Shown piece after piece: positions 54,663 through 62,920 of a DNA stretch of 64,000 nucleotides. Location: the NCBI RefSeq assembly GCF_913060805.1, contig NZ_CAJXTC010000021.1, positions 1 through 64,000 of the forward strand. Direction: 5' to 3'. The notes beneath the pieces were generated by a model. The model worked only from the letters and a program-made list of their open reading frames with translations. It did no database searches and was not told the origin of the DNA. The translations under genes and the position numbers were made by a program. This DNA is from an uncultured Draconibacterium sp. (GTDB lineage Bacteria > Bacteroidota > Bacteroidia > Bacteroidales > Prolixibacteraceae). The number at the start of each line of letters is the position of its first letter. Position 1 is the stretch's first letter.

Positions 54663-57600
54663 AACAAAAAGCTAAAGTTAAATTGAACTAACGTTTCTTC
54701 ACGGCTTTTGTTTAGGGTGGCAGTTACGATGGCCATTTTAAACGGCGACATCCAAATGCCTGCCCCATAACCGTTATGCCACTTCGATGATTCTTCGCCA
54801 TCCATCCAAACGCGGCCAACATCGTCGAATAGAAGTACACCCAGTTCGCCGGTGAGCAGATAGTTTTTAAAATCGATGACTTTAAAACGCAGTTCAGAGT
54901 TAAAATAGGCGCTGGCATCGCCGTAAAAACGCGTTTTCCGGTAACCGCGAAGATTTGTTTTTCCATCTAAAATTGCTGCGTCGTGAAAAAAGTAATCGCC
55001 AAATATTTTTTCACCACCAACCCGGAACGCAAAAACAGTGCGTGGATATTTGGTAAAACTCAGCAGCGCCGCAGCCGACCCGCTAATCTTTGTAAAATCG
55101 GGCTCTTCACCTTGCAAATTCAGGTACCGGTTAGCCGAAGCATCCACCACAAAACCACGTGTTGGCCTGAAATCTTTGTTCAGATTCTGATAACTGTAAT
55201 AGCCGCCCAAAACAGCATAATGTATCTGTGCTAAGTTTTCCGGACTAAGACCGTTCTCATCAAAGTCACCAATAAATTTGTCCTCTTCTTCTTTCGTGTC
55301 GTTTAATTTGTATTGTGCGCTTAAGCCAATTTTATGCTCGTTTATCGGGTGGTCTTTATTTTCTTCATCTTCGTCGTAGCGTGCCCAAACCGACTCGCCA
55401 AATCGTTTTTGTACAGCGAACTGAGCAACCATTCTTCGCTGTTTTACTTTGTAATAATCAGCGTCGAAACCGCTGTTTGTGTACGATGAATTGTTTCCAA
55501 AACCAAAAAAGTTGGTGGTATAATTTTCGGTACTTGCATCCACGCCAAAAATGGCATCCAAACCATTGTTTGTCGACAATGACTCGTACTGTGCATTGAT
55601 ATTAAATGATGTATTTTCGAAAGAATACTCGCCCAGCAACGATGTTTTGGTATCGCGACGGAAACGTTGTTTATACCACGAGCGGCCATAGCCTATATAA
55701 ATGCCGTCGTCGGAATTATAACCGCCACTGGCAAGCGGCATGCCCACATCGCGTTTAAAGTATTTTCGGTCGTATTCGTGAATAATTTTGTTGTTGGTGA
55801 GTTTGGCATTTGTTGGCCCATCACCCTCAATTTCGGTACTTTTTAGCAGGTCGTAAACCAGCGTTTTCGTTTTCATCCCGCTTACTTTCGAATTGTTTAC
55901 CACCACATCTTTATCCTGACCACCAACAATCCTGATGATTGGGCCTTTCCGTACTTCGCCACTAATCTCGAAACGATCTTCGTCGTCAAGTCCGTAGCAA
56001 ACCACCTCTTTCGTTTCATCGGTTTTAATGGTGCGCTGATAAATGAGTTTTCCTTTGCTGTCGTCTTTTTTAATGTGATAAACGCTTATTTCCGTTTCAT
56101 CATCATTTTTCCGGTTGATCTCGAAAAGATCTTTACGATCCGTTCCCGGAATATTTATTCTTTTGGCCAGGTAAAGATACAACTCGCGCGCCATCTCTTC
56201 CATGTATTGTTTTCTGGCCAGCAGAATTTTTGCCGTGGAGTCGGCAACCATTGGCTGAACTTCTTTTGGAAAAGTGGCCATGGCTTCATTTATCGCCTCG
56301 GGCGTCATTCGGTTCATCAGTTCGGTGTTGGCTTTTTGCCAGTCTTCCCACTCCATCTGGTTCAGGAAAGTCCGGTCGAAATAACGAGCATTAAATCCCA
56401 ATCCAATTACATTTTTTGTGCGCGGTTGAAAATTCTGAAGCTTTGGCAAAATAAACGGCATCGATGCAATTCCGGGTAAAATTCCCTGGTTTACAAAAAA
56501 CGTTTGATCGCGGTCGCGCGGAATCGGTTGATAGATGGTTTTACTACCTTCTTCAAACGAAGCCCAGCGCCACTGGTCGTCGTGGCGGTCCCAGTCGTTA
56601 ATAAAAATATCGAGTAGCCGGGCGCGCAAAACGGCCTGTTGATCTACCTGATGGTCTTCACTTTCTATAATTTTCTCAAGCACATCGTCGGTGCCAACAA
56701 TGTCTTCGGAATAGCCAAAACTTTTCAGGTCGCTTCTGTCTTTTGCCGGTCGTTCTTCAAACAAAAACAAGCCACTTTGCATGTCTTCTTTGTACTGTTT
56801 CAGAAGTGGATCCTGCGGCACGTAAACCACCTCGGGGTTAGTGTGAAAAACGCCTGCGTGTTCAGCTAAAACAGCTGCGGGCATTGCCGAGTACGGGTTC
56901 GACGCCGAGATCTGATCCTGAACAATATCTTTGGCAAAGGTTGGTTTCATTTCATTCGGAAGTGCACCTTCTGCAAATTTCTCGAGTGAGCGCAGTACGT
57001 ATTGATGGCCCTCATCGGTTTCCACACGAAGCGATTTGGTTTGTTGTCCGCCTCCCCGTTTTAACACGGTAAGTCCGCCTTTCTCTTTGCTGATATCGAA
57101 AACGCGGGCCTCAACAGGTGTTTCCCATACCTGGCGATAGTTGGTACCCATCCATTTTTCGTAGCTTTTTGTAGCCTGATACTGTAGGCTGGCGTAGGTA
57201 GTGTGTGTTGAGTCTTTAAAAAGTTCCTGTCGTTTTGCCGTCAGGTCTTCCTCTGTTTCTGTTGTTAAGGAGTACAAAAGGCGGCTAAAAACCGGTGTTT
57301 GTGTACCATTTTCAACGGTAAAAAAGTTAAGTGTAACATCGCCGTTTTCATGAATATCGATGCGTGAGATGCCGGCGCTGCTGCTTGCAAAATCCGCTTT
57401 GTTACTGTTAACGTACGATTGTTTAACCATCGATCCGCTGATGACCTGATGGATATTGTCGGTTTTAATGTATTGCAGACTGTTTTCGAGTGCCGACGCG
57501 TAAATTACATTCGGAAATCCGTGAAAAACAGCATGCATTTGCTGGCGCAGGTTCCGGTAATCGGGGTGAACGAGGTCGCTTCTTCCGCCCAGTGTGTTTT

Positions 57601-58294
57601 TATAAATGGCATACGGAAATCCCAAAACACTTGCGGCTGTCGAGAAATTACCTCCGTGCGGGCCAACTGATTCTATCGGGTGAAATCCGGCCACAATAAC
57701 TGTTTTATTTTTGTTTCGTCGAAGCGCATCCTGTAGCCAGATAAAAACATCCTCGTCATCTTCAATACCGCACTTTGCAGAGCGGGTGTCGAGTGCGGTG
57801 AGCCACCAATAGGTATCAATGAGAATTACTGTCAGTTGATCGTTTAGCTCCACTTCGGTAGGGCCGGGGCAGCCCCAGTCGTTGGTGTAAACTTCGTTAT
57901 CCGGAAAATATTTGCGAACGGCTTTTCGTACCCTTTTTGTTTGTTTTTTGCCGTTGTGCCATTCGTTAATTCCGTTGGCAAAAAGTAAGGGTGTATCTTC
58001 ATTTTTTATTTGCGGGGAAAAACTGAATTCCATTTCATCGTCGTGAATGCTGTAATCCGAGTAATTCCCAAGGTAAACAAAAGCATGTGGTTGTGGAATG
58101 TCTGTTAATTCATCAATAAAATCATCAGATTCGGTTGCTTCTTCAGGAGCTGTATTTCCGGCTAAAAACACACTGTAACTTATATTGTCTTGCGCAAAAA
58201 CAGGAGAATAACAGCCTGCAATAAGTGCAAAAAAAACGATGTTAATTTTAATCAGGTATTTTGTCATCAGAACAAAGTTGTTAGTGTTTTGCAT
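54659..58294 (-). CDS. BamA/TamA-like outer-membrane protein with degenerate metallophosphoesterase and kinase-like domains
   Basis: 1211 aa in three parts. Residues about 36-345 align with the calcineurin-like phosphoesterase domain of a Bacteroidota family, but the metal motifs are altered: GNTAP (45-49), GNYSDY (76-81, normally GDNIYP), ANGINEW (106-112, normally PGNHDW) and AGFHPI (202-207, normally GHHPL). The scaffold LIDTYWWL and GPHGG remain. Residues 430-600 hold DWDRHDDQW (567-575) and PRDRDQ (592-597), which resemble atypical kinase motifs. The C-terminal third is a 16-strand Omp85-like barrel ending in ...LVQFNFSFLF. Met10 (58267) is an alternative start, giving a lipobox LIAGC or a signal-peptidase-I site after VFA. 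Coupled to the phosphatase gene downstream. Confidence 0.85.
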   Translation of the reverse strand: MQNTNNFVLMTKYLIKINIVFFALIAGCYSPVFAQDNISYSVFLAGNTAPEEATESDDFIDELTDIPQPHAFVYLGNYSDYSIHDDEMEFSFSPQIKNEDTPLLFANGINEWHNGKKQTKRVRKAVRKYFPDNEVYTNDWGCPGPTEVELNDQLTVILIDTYWWLTALDTRSAKCGIEDDEDVFIWLQDALRRNKNKTVIVAGFHPIESVGPHGGNFSTAASVLGFPYAIYKNTLGGRSDLVHPDYRNLRQQMHAVFHGFPNVIYASALENSLQYIKTDNIHQVISGSMVKQSYVNSNKADFASSSAGISRIDIHENGDVTLNFFTVENGTQTPVFSRLLYSLTTETEEDLTAKRQELFKDSTHTTYASLQYQATKSYEKWMGTNYRQVWETPVEARVFDISKEKGGLTVLKRGGGQQTKSLRVETDEGHQYVLRSLEKFAEGALPNEMKPTFAKDIVQDQISASNPYSAMPAAVLAEHAGVFHTNPEVVYVPQDPLLKQYKEDMQSGLFLFEERPAKDRSDLKSFGYSEDIVGTDDVLEKIIESEDHQVDQQAVLRARLLDIFINDWDRHDDQWRWASFEEGSKTIYQPIPRDRDQTFFVNQGILPGIASMPFILPKLQNFQPRTKNVIGLGFNARYFDRTFLNQMEWEDWQKANTELMNRMTPEAINEAMATFPKEVQPMVADSTAKILLARKQYMEEMARELYLYLAKRINIPGTDRKDLFEINRKNDDETEISVYHIKKDDSKGKLIYQRTIKTDETKEVVCYGLDDEDRFEISGEVRKGPIIRIVGGQDKDVVVNNSKVSGMKTKTLVYDLLKSTEIEGDGPTNAKLTNNKIIHEYDRKYFKRDVGMPLASGGYNSDDGIYIGYGRSWYKQRFRRDTKTSLLGEYSFENTSFNINAQYESLSTNNGLDAIFGVDASTENYTTNFFGFGNNSSYTNSGFDADYYKVKQRRMVAQFAVQKRFGESVWARYDEDEENKDHPINEHKIGLSAQYKLNDTKEEEDKFIGDFDENGLSPENLAQIHYAVLGGYYSYQNLNKDFRPTRGFVVDASANRYLNLQGEEPDFTKISGSAAALLSFTKYPRTVFAFRVGGEKIFGDYFFHDAAILDGKTNLRGYRKTRFYGDASAYFNSELRFKVIDFKNYLLTGELGVLLFDDVGRVWMDGEESSKWHNGYGAGIWMSPFKMAIVTATLNKSREETLVQFNFSFLF

Positions 58295-58470
58295 AATGCA
58301 GATTTGTCGATAGTTGCAATATCGAACATTTATCCCGGCTTAGAAACATCTTAAAAAATAAAAGTTCCGTGAATATTGTTGTTTACTTTGAATCAAAAGT
58401 AGTTATTTTTAACTTCAGTAAAATTAAATTAGCGCTACTGTTTGCCACGGAAAATTAAAATTTTGAACGA

Positions 58471-59634
58471 ATGAAAATTGTTGAAGAGGTTAAGGAATTT
58501 GCAACCAAATATTACGAAGAGAAAGTTTCGGCTCTGTTGAATTACCATTCTATTGAGCATACGCGGTTGGTTGCAAAAGTGTCGGAAACCATTGCCGAAG
58601 CCGAAGACTTGAGCGAAAGAGACAAAGACATTGTGGTAGTGGCAGCCTGGTTTCACGATATTGGCCATGCGGTTTCGTTAAAAGACCACGAGGAGGAAGG
58701 TTGTAAAATTGCCCGTCAGTTTCTTGCTGAAAAGGGGATGGATGAGGCGTTCATCATCGAGGTGGAGAAGTGCATTAAGGCAACAAAAATGGGAGCGCCC
58801 AAAAATTCATTGCTCGAAGAGATTATTGGCGACGCCGATCATGCGCACGCCGGGATGGATAATTTTATGGAAATCTCGAATTTGCTGCGAAAGGAGATGT
58901 GCAATTTTGTTGAACGAAAATGCTCGAAACTGGAGTACTGGAAGCAAACACTTGATTTTATTCTGGGCATTAATTATCATACCGACTACGCCCAGGATAC
59001 ATTTGAACCGGTTCGTCTGAAGAACATCAAAAAAGTAGAAAAGCGTATCAATAAATTGTCGGCCGACAAAACTCCCGATTTGCCGCAACACTCGCAGAAA
59101 AGTACAGCGCGCGGTATCGAAACTATGTTCCGGCTTACGGCGCGTAACCAGATCAATTTAAGTTCGATAGCCGATAATAAGGCCAATATTATGCTTACCA
59201 TTAACGCAGTTCTGGTGTCGGTACTTATGAGTACGAGCGCACTCACTTTGCGTACCAGCGAACACAATTTCCTCATTCCCGGAATTATACTAATTATCGG
59301 CTGTTTAATATCGCTGGTGTTTGCCATCTTGTCGGTAATTCCAAAATACGGATCGGGGCAGTATAGCGATGATGACCTGAAAAAGCGAAAACTTAACCTG
59401 TTGTTTTTTGGCAACTTTGTAAATATGCCGTACGAGAAATATCAAAAGGGCATAAAAGAAATGATGACCGATTACGATTATTTGTACGGTACACTTACCA
59501 AGGATCAATACAACCTGGGAAAAGTGCTGGCTAAAAAATATAAGCTGCTGCGGTACTCCTACCATGTTTTTATGGCCAGTTTTGTGGTGGCAGTGCTTAC
59601 TTTTTTAGTGCAGTATCTCTCAAAAATCATGTAA
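58471..59634 (+). CDS. HD-domain protein fused to a PycTM-like (DUF5706) membrane domain
   Basis: 387 aa. Residues 20-180 form an HD-type metallophosphohydrolase: His30, HD pair at His62-Asp63 in FHDIGH, and Asp121 in GDADHAH. Residues 214-385 match the PycTM/Pycsar effector membrane domain (DUF5706), with the diagnostic segment SSIADNKANIMLTINAVLVS and TMs at about 241-260, 269-290 and 366-385. PycTM is the membrane effector of Pycsar anti-phage signalling. The HD domain might degrade a cyclic nucleotide and so act as a brake. The cyclase gene follows 9 bp downstream. Confidence 0.85.
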   Translation: MKIVEEVKEFATKYYEEKVSALLNYHSIEHTRLVAKVSETIAEAEDLSERDKDIVVVAAWFHDIGHAVSLKDHEEEGCKIARQFLAEKGMDEAFIIEVEKCIKATKMGAPKNSLLEEIIGDADHAHAGMDNFMEISNLLRKEMCNFVERKCSKLEYWKQTLDFILGINYHTDYAQDTFEPVRLKNIKKVEKRINKLSADKTPDLPQHSQKSTARGIETMFRLTARNQINLSSIADNKANIMLTINAVLVSVLMSTSALTLRTSEHNFLIPGIILIIGCLISLVFAILSVIPKYGSGQYSDDDLKKRKLNLLFFGNFVNMPYEKYQKGIKEMMTDYDYLYGTLTKDQYNLGKVLAKKYKLLRYSYHVFMASFVVAVLTFLVQYLSKIM

Positions 59635-59643
59635 CGTTGTTTA

Positions 59644-60765
59644 ATGCCAAAACTTGAAAGAACATATAAAGGCTCGGTACGGCGACATCAGTTCCAATTG
59701 TTGATTTACACTTTAATTTACTGGAATGTAGTAATTCGCTTTGCCCTGTTTATGCGCATGCTTGGGGCTCGCGACGACCACATGGGCGATATGTTATCAA
59801 AAGGAATGAGCTTTTTGGTTGATGAGGTTTTATGGTCGTCGGTGGTGATTTCGCTGTTTGCCACTTTAAGCTGGTTTACGCTTAATATGGTTTACCCTAA
59901 CCTGGTGCGCAATTTTAAAATGCGTAAGCTGGCGGTGGGTGTTGTTTTCCTCGATATCCTGATCTTTTTGATAATCAGTATTCTTCTGGGAATTGTACAT
60001 TACAGCGTGTCAGAAGATTTGAGTTTTATCGAATCCGTCTCGCACTTGCCTCACTTTTTATTTAACTCAACTATCCTGTTTTTCCTTATCGTATTATTTG
60101 TTGGAGGCTATGTTTACCAGTTGATTAACACGCTTTTGCAGCAGGTTGGTTATGCTCCGCTCGGGAAAATAATGATGGGGTACTACCAGAAGCCACGAGA
60201 AGAGGAGCTGATATTTATGTTTCTCGATTTGCAGTCGTCGACTGCTGTGGCCGAAAAACTGGGGCACAAAAAATACAGCTACTTTATTCAGGATTGTTTT
60301 AAATGTGTTTCCAATTCGTTGCTGGCTACCCGCGGGCGTGTGTATCAGTTTGTTGGCGACGAGGTGGTGATTTCGTGGACGACCAAACGGGAATCGTCGT
60401 ATAAAAGTGCGGTTGATTTTTATTACCTGTACGAAAAAGCGCTGAGTAAACGCCGTGATTATTTTGAGAAAGAATATGGAATGATGCCCGTTTTTACCGC
60501 ATCGTTAAACGTAGGGAAAGTAATGGCCGCCGAAGTGGGCGAAATCAAACGCGAACTGGCGTTTCACGGCGATGTGTTAAACACTGCTGCGCGTATTCAA
60601 AAACAGTGTAAACGCTACAAAAAGAAGATTCTGGTAACCAGCGAATTTGCGGTGAAACTGATAAAAAGCTCCAAAGATTATAAAATTGAATACGTTGACC
60701 TGATCAAATTTTTTGGCAAGAAAAATTCAATAAAAATTTACGAAGTACATAAAGCTAAAAGCTAA
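59644..60765 (+). CDS. Membrane-anchored class III nucleotidyl cyclase
   Basis: 373 aa. About four N-terminal transmembrane helices (19-40, 62-82, 97-120, 141-162) precede a class III cyclase catalytic domain (188-370). Metal-binding Asp195 (MFLDLQSST) and Asp239 (FVGDEVV) are present, as are the transition-state Asn313 and Arg317 (VLNTAARI). The position that is Lys in adenylyl and Glu in guanylyl cyclases is Gln235, and the second base-specificity position (seven before Asn313) is Ala306, so the nucleotide product is not predictable. Nine base pairs after the HD-PycTM gene, implying one transcript. Confidence 0.9.
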   Translation: MPKLERTYKGSVRRHQFQLLIYTLIYWNVVIRFALFMRMLGARDDHMGDMLSKGMSFLVDEVLWSSVVISLFATLSWFTLNMVYPNLVRNFKMRKLAVGVVFLDILIFLIISILLGIVHYSVSEDLSFIESVSHLPHFLFNSTILFFLIVLFVGGYVYQLINTLLQQVGYAPLGKIMMGYYQKPREEELIFMFLDLQSSTAVAEKLGHKKYSYFIQDCFKCVSNSLLATRGRVYQFVGDEVVISWTTKRESSYKSAVDFYYLYEKALSKRRDYFEKEYGMMPVFTASLNVGKVMAAEVGEIKRELAFHGDVLNTAARIQKQCKRYKKKILVTSEFAVKLIKSSKDYKIEYVDLIKFFGKKNSIKIYEVHKAKS

Positions 60766-60843
60766 GTCGTTTTCATTCCATGAGTTAGTTTTAGCATTTC
60801 ACGAATTTCCTTTCGCATAAGCCCAACAATCCTGTTTACATTC

Positions 60844-60923
60844 GTTTCTGAAAACAGAAAACAATGAAACGAACATGAATTTTAACATTCTAAACTGAAC
60901 AAAAGAGAATGATTAAAATTCAT
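60844..60923. repeat. Hairpin and long inverted repeat upstream of the GT2 gene
   Basis: TTTCTG/CAGAAA (60844-60859) and ATGAATTTTAACATTCT (60875-60891) against AGAATGATTAAAATTCAT (60906-60923), an 18-nt arm with one bulge. No T tract follows, so a simple terminator is unlikely; an operator or RNA element is possible. Confidence 0.55.
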
Positions 60924-60968
60924 AGAGAGTTACATCTGTTACGAAAATAAATAAACACTATTAAACAG

Positions 60969-61739
60969 ATGAAAACAAGCATTATTGTTTGCACCTACAA
61001 CGAAGAGGAAACCATTTTTAATGTGGTTGCTTCCTGTTGCAAACACAACCCTGAAGCCGAGGTAATTGTAGTTGACGACGGGTCGACCGACGGAACCGAA
61101 GATGTTCTGAAAACACTGGCCTCTCATTATCATTTCGAGTATTTAAAGCTGCCTGAAAACCATGGAAAGAGTTATGCAATGGCCTGTGGCGTTGAGTTTG
61201 CCAGCAACGAAATTGTGCTGTTCATCAACGCCAATCTGGTTCATTTGCGAAAAGAACATTTCGTAGCCATGTTATCCCCGATTCAAAATCATCAGGCTGA
61301 TATGGTTATTGGAAATCCCGCCAGTTTTACCATAAATTATGGTGCCGACCCGTATGACACGGCGATGGGCGAAAAAGCCATGCTGAGAGCTGACTTGCTA
61401 CCCATTTTAAAAGATGTGAAAGAGATACTTTTTGGAGTTGAAGTATTATTCACCATTTATTACCAGGCTTTGGGAAAACGTGTTAGCTACCAGGCGCTAA
61501 ACGATTTGGAGCGGGTGGCGCGCAAATCAGACAGCAAAAAAGTGAAGGTGCCGCACGAGGGAGATAAGGAAATTGTCCATGCACTGATCTCCAATTTCGA
61601 ACTGATGATGAAGCGCGTGCAGAACAACATCCAAAATTCACAGAACTACACCCAATCAACCATTTCAAGTGTTCAGCTGCAGTTGAACAAGTATATGAAG
61701 CACCTGAGAGAACGCATTACAAGTGTTGAAACAGTTTAA
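60969..61739 (+). CDS. Family 2 glycosyltransferase
   Basis: 256-aa cytosolic GT-A fold enzyme with the opening MKTSIIVCTYNEEETIFNVV and the nucleotide-sugar motif VVDDGSTDGTED. The usual DxD appears as INANLV, a variant, so metal coordination is uncertain. No transmembrane segment. It may add a sugar to a lipid or a protein; no sugar-biosynthesis genes are nearby. It stands alone after a strong inverted repeat. Confidence 0.88.
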   Translation: MKTSIIVCTYNEEETIFNVVASCCKHNPEAEVIVVDDGSTDGTEDVLKTLASHYHFEYLKLPENHGKSYAMACGVEFASNEIVLFINANLVHLRKEHFVAMLSPIQNHQADMVIGNPASFTINYGADPYDTAMGEKAMLRADLLPILKDVKEILFGVEVLFTIYYQALGKRVSYQALNDLERVARKSDSKKVKVPHEGDKEIVHALISNFELMMKRVQNNIQNSQNYTQSTISSVQLQLNKYMKHLRERITSVETV

Positions 61740-61804
61740 GCGCATTTCAGGGCGACATTTTATCATTCGGTGCAAAAATCTAATTCTTTAGTAATCAGCG
61801 CGAT

Positions 61805-61812
61805 TAATTTTG
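61805..61812 (+). promoter_or_regulatory. -7 promoter element for the RND operon
   Basis: TAATTTTG, perfect TAnnTTTG, 34 nt before the ATG of the membrane fusion protein gene. Confidence 0.45.
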
Positions 61813-61846
61813 CGGCGTGATTGGATTATAAATCAAAAAACATCAT

Positions 61847-62920
61847 ATGCAATTTAAGAACATTTTATTCGTATTAGCAGCTGCTTTGGTTGCTTTTACC
61901 GGTTGCCAAAGCAGCACCGGAGAAGAGTCGGTGGCCGAAACAATTAAAAATGTAAAGATCGAAACAGTTAGCGATGGCGTAACTCAGAATTCGATTACAT
62001 TGAACGGAAAGATAAAGGAGAAAAGCCTTACCTCGCTTTCTTTTCGTGTTGGCGGTCCCTTATTAAAACTCAATGTAAAACAAGGCGACTACGTAAAACA
62101 AGGCGAAGTTATTGCCGAGATCGACAAGCGCGATTACAAACTTCAGGTGGAAACCACAAAAGCTCAGTTCGAGCAGACCGAAAGTGAGTACATGCGTTAC
62201 AAACAGTTGATTGAGCAAAATAAAATTCCTGAAAATACTTTTGAAAAGATCAAGTCGGGTTACCTGATGACAAAAACAGCTTACGAAAACGCACAAAACC
62301 AATTGCGCGACACCGAGCTGAAAGCACCATTTTCAGGTTATATCTACGAAAAATTTGTAGAGAATTTTCAAACTGTTGGAGCAGGAACACCAATCGTTTC
62401 AATTATCGATAATTCGCATCTTGAAGCGGTTGTTTCAGTTTCCGAAAGTCAGCTTCAGCGGGTAAAAAACGATAAAGAAAGTTACCTGAACGTTGCCAAT
62501 GCAGGCATTAGCAACTTGCCGGTAAAACTGTTTAGCGTTAGCGAAAAAGCGATGCACGATGGTTTGTACGAAGTGAAATTTTCGTTCGAGAATAAAAATA
62601 ATTTGAACGTAGCACCGGGAATGACTGCGGAAGTTACCGTTTATAATACAGCCGAGCAGAATAAGTTGTCTGTAGCAGCTTCGGCAGTTTTCCACGAAAA
62701 AACAAGCACTTACGTTTGGGTATTCAATCCTTCAACAAGTAAAGTTGAGAAGCGCGAAGTTAAAATTTCGCTCGACGGAACACAGGGACGTGTAAATATT
62801 GCGTCGGGTGTTCGCAACGGCGAACAGGTTGTTACGGCCGGAGTGCATTACCTGGTGGAAGGCCAAAAAGTTCAACCCATTAAAACACCATCGGTAACTA
62901 ACATTGGAGGATTGTTGTAA
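61847..62920 (+). CDS. RND efflux periplasmic adaptor (membrane fusion) lipoprotein
   Basis: 357 aa. Signal with lipobox (LVAFTGC, Cys20) anchors it to the inner membrane. The typical adaptor layout is visible: a barrel-sandwich hybrid (lipoyl-like) half (SLSFRVGGPLLKLNVKQGDYVKQGEV), a coiled-coil hairpin (AQFEQTESEYMRYKQLIEQNKI), the return lipoyl half (LKAPFSGYIYEKFVE) and a beta-barrel. It links the RND pump to an outer-membrane channel. The pump gene overlaps the stop by one base. Confidence 0.92.
   Translation: MQFKNILFVLAAALVAFTGCQSSTGEESVAETIKNVKIETVSDGVTQNSITLNGKIKEKSLTSLSFRVGGPLLKLNVKQGDYVKQGEVIAEIDKRDYKLQVETTKAQFEQTESEYMRYKQLIEQNKIPENTFEKIKSGYLMTKTAYENAQNQLRDTELKAPFSGYIYEKFVENFQTVGAGTPIVSIIDNSHLEAVVSVSESQLQRVKNDKESYLNVANAGISNLPVKLFSVSEKAMHDGLYEVKFSFENKNNLNVAPGMTAEVTVYNTAEQNKLSVAASAVFHEKTSTYVWVFNPSTSKVEKREVKISLDGTQGRVNIASGVRNGEQVVTAGVHYLVEGQKVQPIKTPSVTNIGGLL

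Noticed and set aside
58471-60765. Calling the HD-PycTM/cyclase pair a proven Pycsar defence system
   Set aside because: No phage-defence neighbours or mobile element were seen, and the cyclase specificity residues are not diagnostic; reported as candidate only.
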